DNA of 64,000 nucleotides from Sphingomonadaceae bacterium (GTDB lineage: Bacteria > Pseudomonadota > Alphaproteobacteria > Sphingomonadales > Sphingomonadaceae), in assembly GCA_024236195.1 (NCBI GenBank), contig JACKKZ010000003.1:1-64000 (forward strand). Reading direction: 5' to 3'. Under the pieces are notes generated by a model. It ran no database searches, had not been told where the DNA came from, and was given only the letters and a program-made list of their open reading frames with translations. Positions 61,791 to 64,000 of this stretch are shown here, one piece after another. Position numbers and translations under genes: made by a program. Position 1 is the stretch's first letter. Every line of letters begins with the position of its first letter.

Positions 61791-64000
61791 TTAGAACCGG
61801 TTATCCCTTGGGAAGCCCTGCGGCGGCATCCGGCCTGCGGCGCCGCGCGCGACCTTCCACATATGGATTTCGGTCTCGGTGCGGGTCCGGTCGCCTTTGC
61901 CGCCCATTTGCCAGCTCAGGCCATCCTCCAGCTTGAAAGTCACCGCATCGGACAATCCACCATCGCGATAGCGTTGCAGCGTCACACCCTGCCCGCGTGA
62001 CATGACCGGCATCTCCTCAAGGTTGAACACCACCAGCTTGCGATTGTCCCCCACCACGGCGACATGGTCATGCTCTGGCGCAATCGGGCGAACCACCAGC
62101 AGTTTCGCATCGCCCTTCAAATTCACTACCTGCTTGCCCTTGCGCGTTTCGGCGAGGATTTCCTCCATCTCAGCAGCAAAGCCCTTGCCGGTGGAGGCGG
62201 CGAGCAGCAGCTGGCCCTTGGGTTTGTGGACGATCACCCCGGCAATCCCGGCCTCCGCATCAATATCGACCATGTTGCGGATCGGTTCGCCAAAGCCGCG
62301 CGCGCCGGGTAGCTTGTCACAGCCGAGCGTGTAGATGCGGCCATTGTCAGCCGCGACGAGCAGCTTGTCGGTCGTCTGCGCGTGGAGCGCATAGGCGGGG
62401 CCGTCGCCTTCCTTGTATTTGAAATCGCCATCGAGCGGCACATGCCCCTTGGCCGCACGAATCCAGCCCTTGGCGGAGAGGATCACCGTGACCGGCTCCT
62501 TCTCGATCATCGCGTCCATGCTGAATTCGACCGCCGGGGCGGCCTCGGCAATGGTCGTGCGGCGGCGGCCGAGAACAGTATCCTCGCCATATTCCTTGCG
62601 CAGATTGGTGAGGTCGCGCTTGATCCGGGTGCGCTGGCGCGCCGGGCTGGCGAGCAGCTTTTCCAGCTCGTCCTGTTCCTTGAGCAGATCGTCCCGCTCA
62701 CCGCGCAGCTGCATTTCCTCCAGCTTGCGCAAGGACCGCAGCCGCATGTTGAGGATCGCCTCTCCCTGACGGTCAGTGAGGCCGAATTCTGCCATCATCA
62801 CCGGCTTGGGCTCATCCTCGGTACGGATGATCTCGATCACCCGGTCGAGATTGAGGAAGGCGATAATATACCCTTCGAGCAATTCCAGCCTGCTCGCTAT
62901 CTTCTCCAGCCGGTGCTGCGTGCGCCGCTGGAGCATTTCGATCTGGTGCGTGACCCAATTGCCGAGCAATTCCTTCAGCCCCATCACCAGCGGGGTACGG
63001 GTGGCATCGAGCACATTGAGGTTGAGCCCGAAGCGCACCTCAAGATCGGTCAGCTTGTAGAGCGACTCTTTCAGCAGCTCCGGATCGACATTGCGGCTGC
63101 GCGGGACGAGCACGAGGCGGATATTCTCGTCGCTTTCGTCGCGCACATCCTCAAGGATCGGCAGCTTCTTGTCCGCGATCAGCTGGGCAATCTGTTCGAT
63201 CAGCTTGCCCTTCTGCACCTGGTAGGGGATTTCGCTGACCACAAGCTGCCACTGCCCGCCGCCAAGCCGCTCGATCCCGGCCTGTTTATCTTCGTCCTTT
63301 TCCGCTTCCGCAGCATGGAAGCGCCCGCGCACACGGAAGGACCCGCGCCCGGTTTCATAGGCGTTGGAAATGATCTCGGGGCTATCGACCACCAGCCCGC
63401 CGGTCGCAAAGTCAGGTCCGTGAAACAGTTCCATCAGCCGCGAATGCTCGACATGGGGGTTGTCGATCAGTTCCATCGTCGCGTCGATGATCTCTGCGAC
63501 ATTGTGACTGGGGATATTGGTCGCCATGCCCACGGCAATACCGCTGGCGCCATTGGCGAGCAGGTTGGGGAACAGGCCGGGCATCAGCTCCGGCTCTTCA
63601 TCCTCACCATTATAGGTGGGGACGAAATCCACCGCGCCTTCGTCCAGCCCCTGCATCAGCAGCATGGCGGTGCGGGTCAGGCGCGCTTCGGTATAGCGGT
63701 AGGCCGCGGCATTATCGCCGTCGATATTGCCAAAGTTCCCCTGCCCTTCCACCAGCGGATAGCGCAGAGCGAAATCCTGTGCGAGGCGGACCATCGCATC
63801 ATAGACCGCGCTATCGCCATGCGGGTGGTATTTGCCGATCACGTCGCCCACCACGCGCGCGCTCTTCTTGAACGCCTGGCTCGGATCGAGCTTGAGCTGG
63901 CGCATGGTCCACAGCAAGCGGCGATGAACCGGCTTCAAGCCGTCACGCAGATCGGGCAGCGAACGCGCCGTAATCGTGGAGAGCGCATAGACGAGGTAGC
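61791..64000 (-). CDS. parC: DNA topoisomerase IV subunit A, 5' end outside the window
   Basis: ParC decatenates chromosomes with ParE. The frame is open to the right edge (YLVYALSTITARSLPDLRDGLKPVHRR at the truncated start). GKYHPHGDSAVYDAMVRLAQDF holds the quinolone-resistance region with Ser at the position of E. coli Ser80 and Asp at that of Glu84. AAAYRYTEARLT contains the catalytic Tyr. SGIAVGMATNIPSHN and the C-terminal beta-pinwheel repeats follow. ParC rather than GyrA is favoured because the GyrA box (QRRGGKG-type) is not seen; VMSRGQGVTLQRYRDGGLSD is ParC-like. Confidence 0.93.
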   Translation of the reverse strand, partial: YLVYALSTITARSLPDLRDGLKPVHRRLLWTMRQLKLDPSQAFKKSARVVGDVIGKYHPHGDSAVYDAMVRLAQDFALRYPLVEGQGNFGNIDGDNAAAYRYTEARLTRTAMLLMQGLDEGAVDFVPTYNGEDEEPELMPGLFPNLLANGASGIAVGMATNIPSHNVAEIIDATMELIDNPHVEHSRLMELFHGPDFATGGLVVDSPEIISNAYETGRGSFRVRGRFHAAEAEKDEDKQAGIERLGGGQWQLVVSEIPYQVQKGKLIEQIAQLIADKKLPILEDVRDESDENIRLVLVPRSRNVDPELLKESLYKLTDLEVRFGLNLNVLDATRTPLVMGLKELLGNWVTHQIEMLQRRTQHRLEKIASRLELLEGYIIAFLNLDRVIEIIRTEDEPKPVMMAEFGLTDRQGEAILNMRLRSLRKLEEMQLRGERDDLLKEQDELEKLLASPARQRTRIKRDLTNLRKEYGEDTVLGRRRTTIAEAAPAVEFSMDAMIEKEPVTVILSAKGWIRAAKGHVPLDGDFKYKEGDGPAYALHAQTTDKLLVAADNGRIYTLGCDKLPGARGFGEPIRNMVDIDAEAGIAGVIVHKPKGQLLLAASTGKGFAAEMEEILAETRKGKQVVNLKGDAKLLVVRPIAPEHDHVAVVGDNRKLVVFNLEEMPVMSRGQGVTLQRYRDGGLSDAVTFKLEDGLSWQMGGKGDRTRTETEIHMWKVARGAAGRMPPQGFPRDNRF

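Overview
The window is GC-rich, densely coded bacterial DNA. It looks like an alphaproteobacterium of the order Sphingomonadales, most like the Erythrobacteraceae (inference from gene content, no search was run). Pointers are a CcrM-type GANTC methyltransferase, a split proton-translocating transhydrogenase with an aa3-oxidase subunit IV-like peptide, the block infA-maf-RNase E/G-like-yacG-tRNA-Phe, a CpaF ATPase, a large TonB-dependent receptor, an ABA4-like protein and many REP-like palindromes. uvrC is cut by the left edge and parC by the right edge.

Layout. 1-8.3 kb: uvrC, a diguanylate cyclase, a secreted hydrolase, a 935-residue TonB receptor with an odd Cys-paired insert, then infA-maf-RNase E/G-like-yacG and tRNA-Phe. 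8.3-15.6 kb: an exported metalloprotease, an unknown exported protein, a SARP/TolB-like/TPR regulator, and divergently a patatin lipoprotein and an FAD-linked oxidase. 15.6-20.4 kb: HprK-like kinase, Na+/H+ antiporter, a repeat-rich AT-richer patch with an orphan gene, a GNAT enzyme and a SnoaL-like protein. 20.5-25.3 kb: purC, an M16 protease, purS and purQ. 25.3-31.6 kb: a broken GGDEF-EAL gene, a GFA protein, glmS, a VapBC-like toxin-antitoxin pair with a clear operator, and a DMT permease. 31.8-36.4 kb: a GT-C-like membrane protein, an orphan cpaF, a second DMT permease and an entericidin. 36.4-42.4 kb: an operon dgt-Rossmann protein-SBF symporter-ABA4-DUF938, a subtilase and an Asp/Glu racemase homologue.

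42.4-49.5 kb (minus strand): the transhydrogenase region, in which two unknown exported proteins sit, translationally coupled, between the alpha1 and alpha2 genes, followed by a lipoprotein gene and a beta-helix protein/diheme cytochrome pair. A REP element has been read into the N-terminus of PntB. 49.6-56.5 kb: an AAA+ response regulator with a degenerate GAFTGA loop, an SDR, a DUF123 protein, folP, a GIY-YIG gene bracketed by two direct 94-bp REP copies, ccrM with a helically phased GANTC array and a CtrA-like box upstream, and rnhB. 56.4-64 kb: a PQQ sugar dehydrogenase-like lipoprotein, GNAT, DUF1285, Nudix and CCA-adding genes, a repeat-rich gap, an Ala-rich exported protein and parC.

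A caution on quality: clusters of single-base losses break infA/maf (about 6390-6600), the GGDEF-EAL gene (about 26165-26620), the DUF938 gene (about 36675) and possibly the start of the subtilase (about 41565). Their form suggests sequence errors at least as much as real decay.
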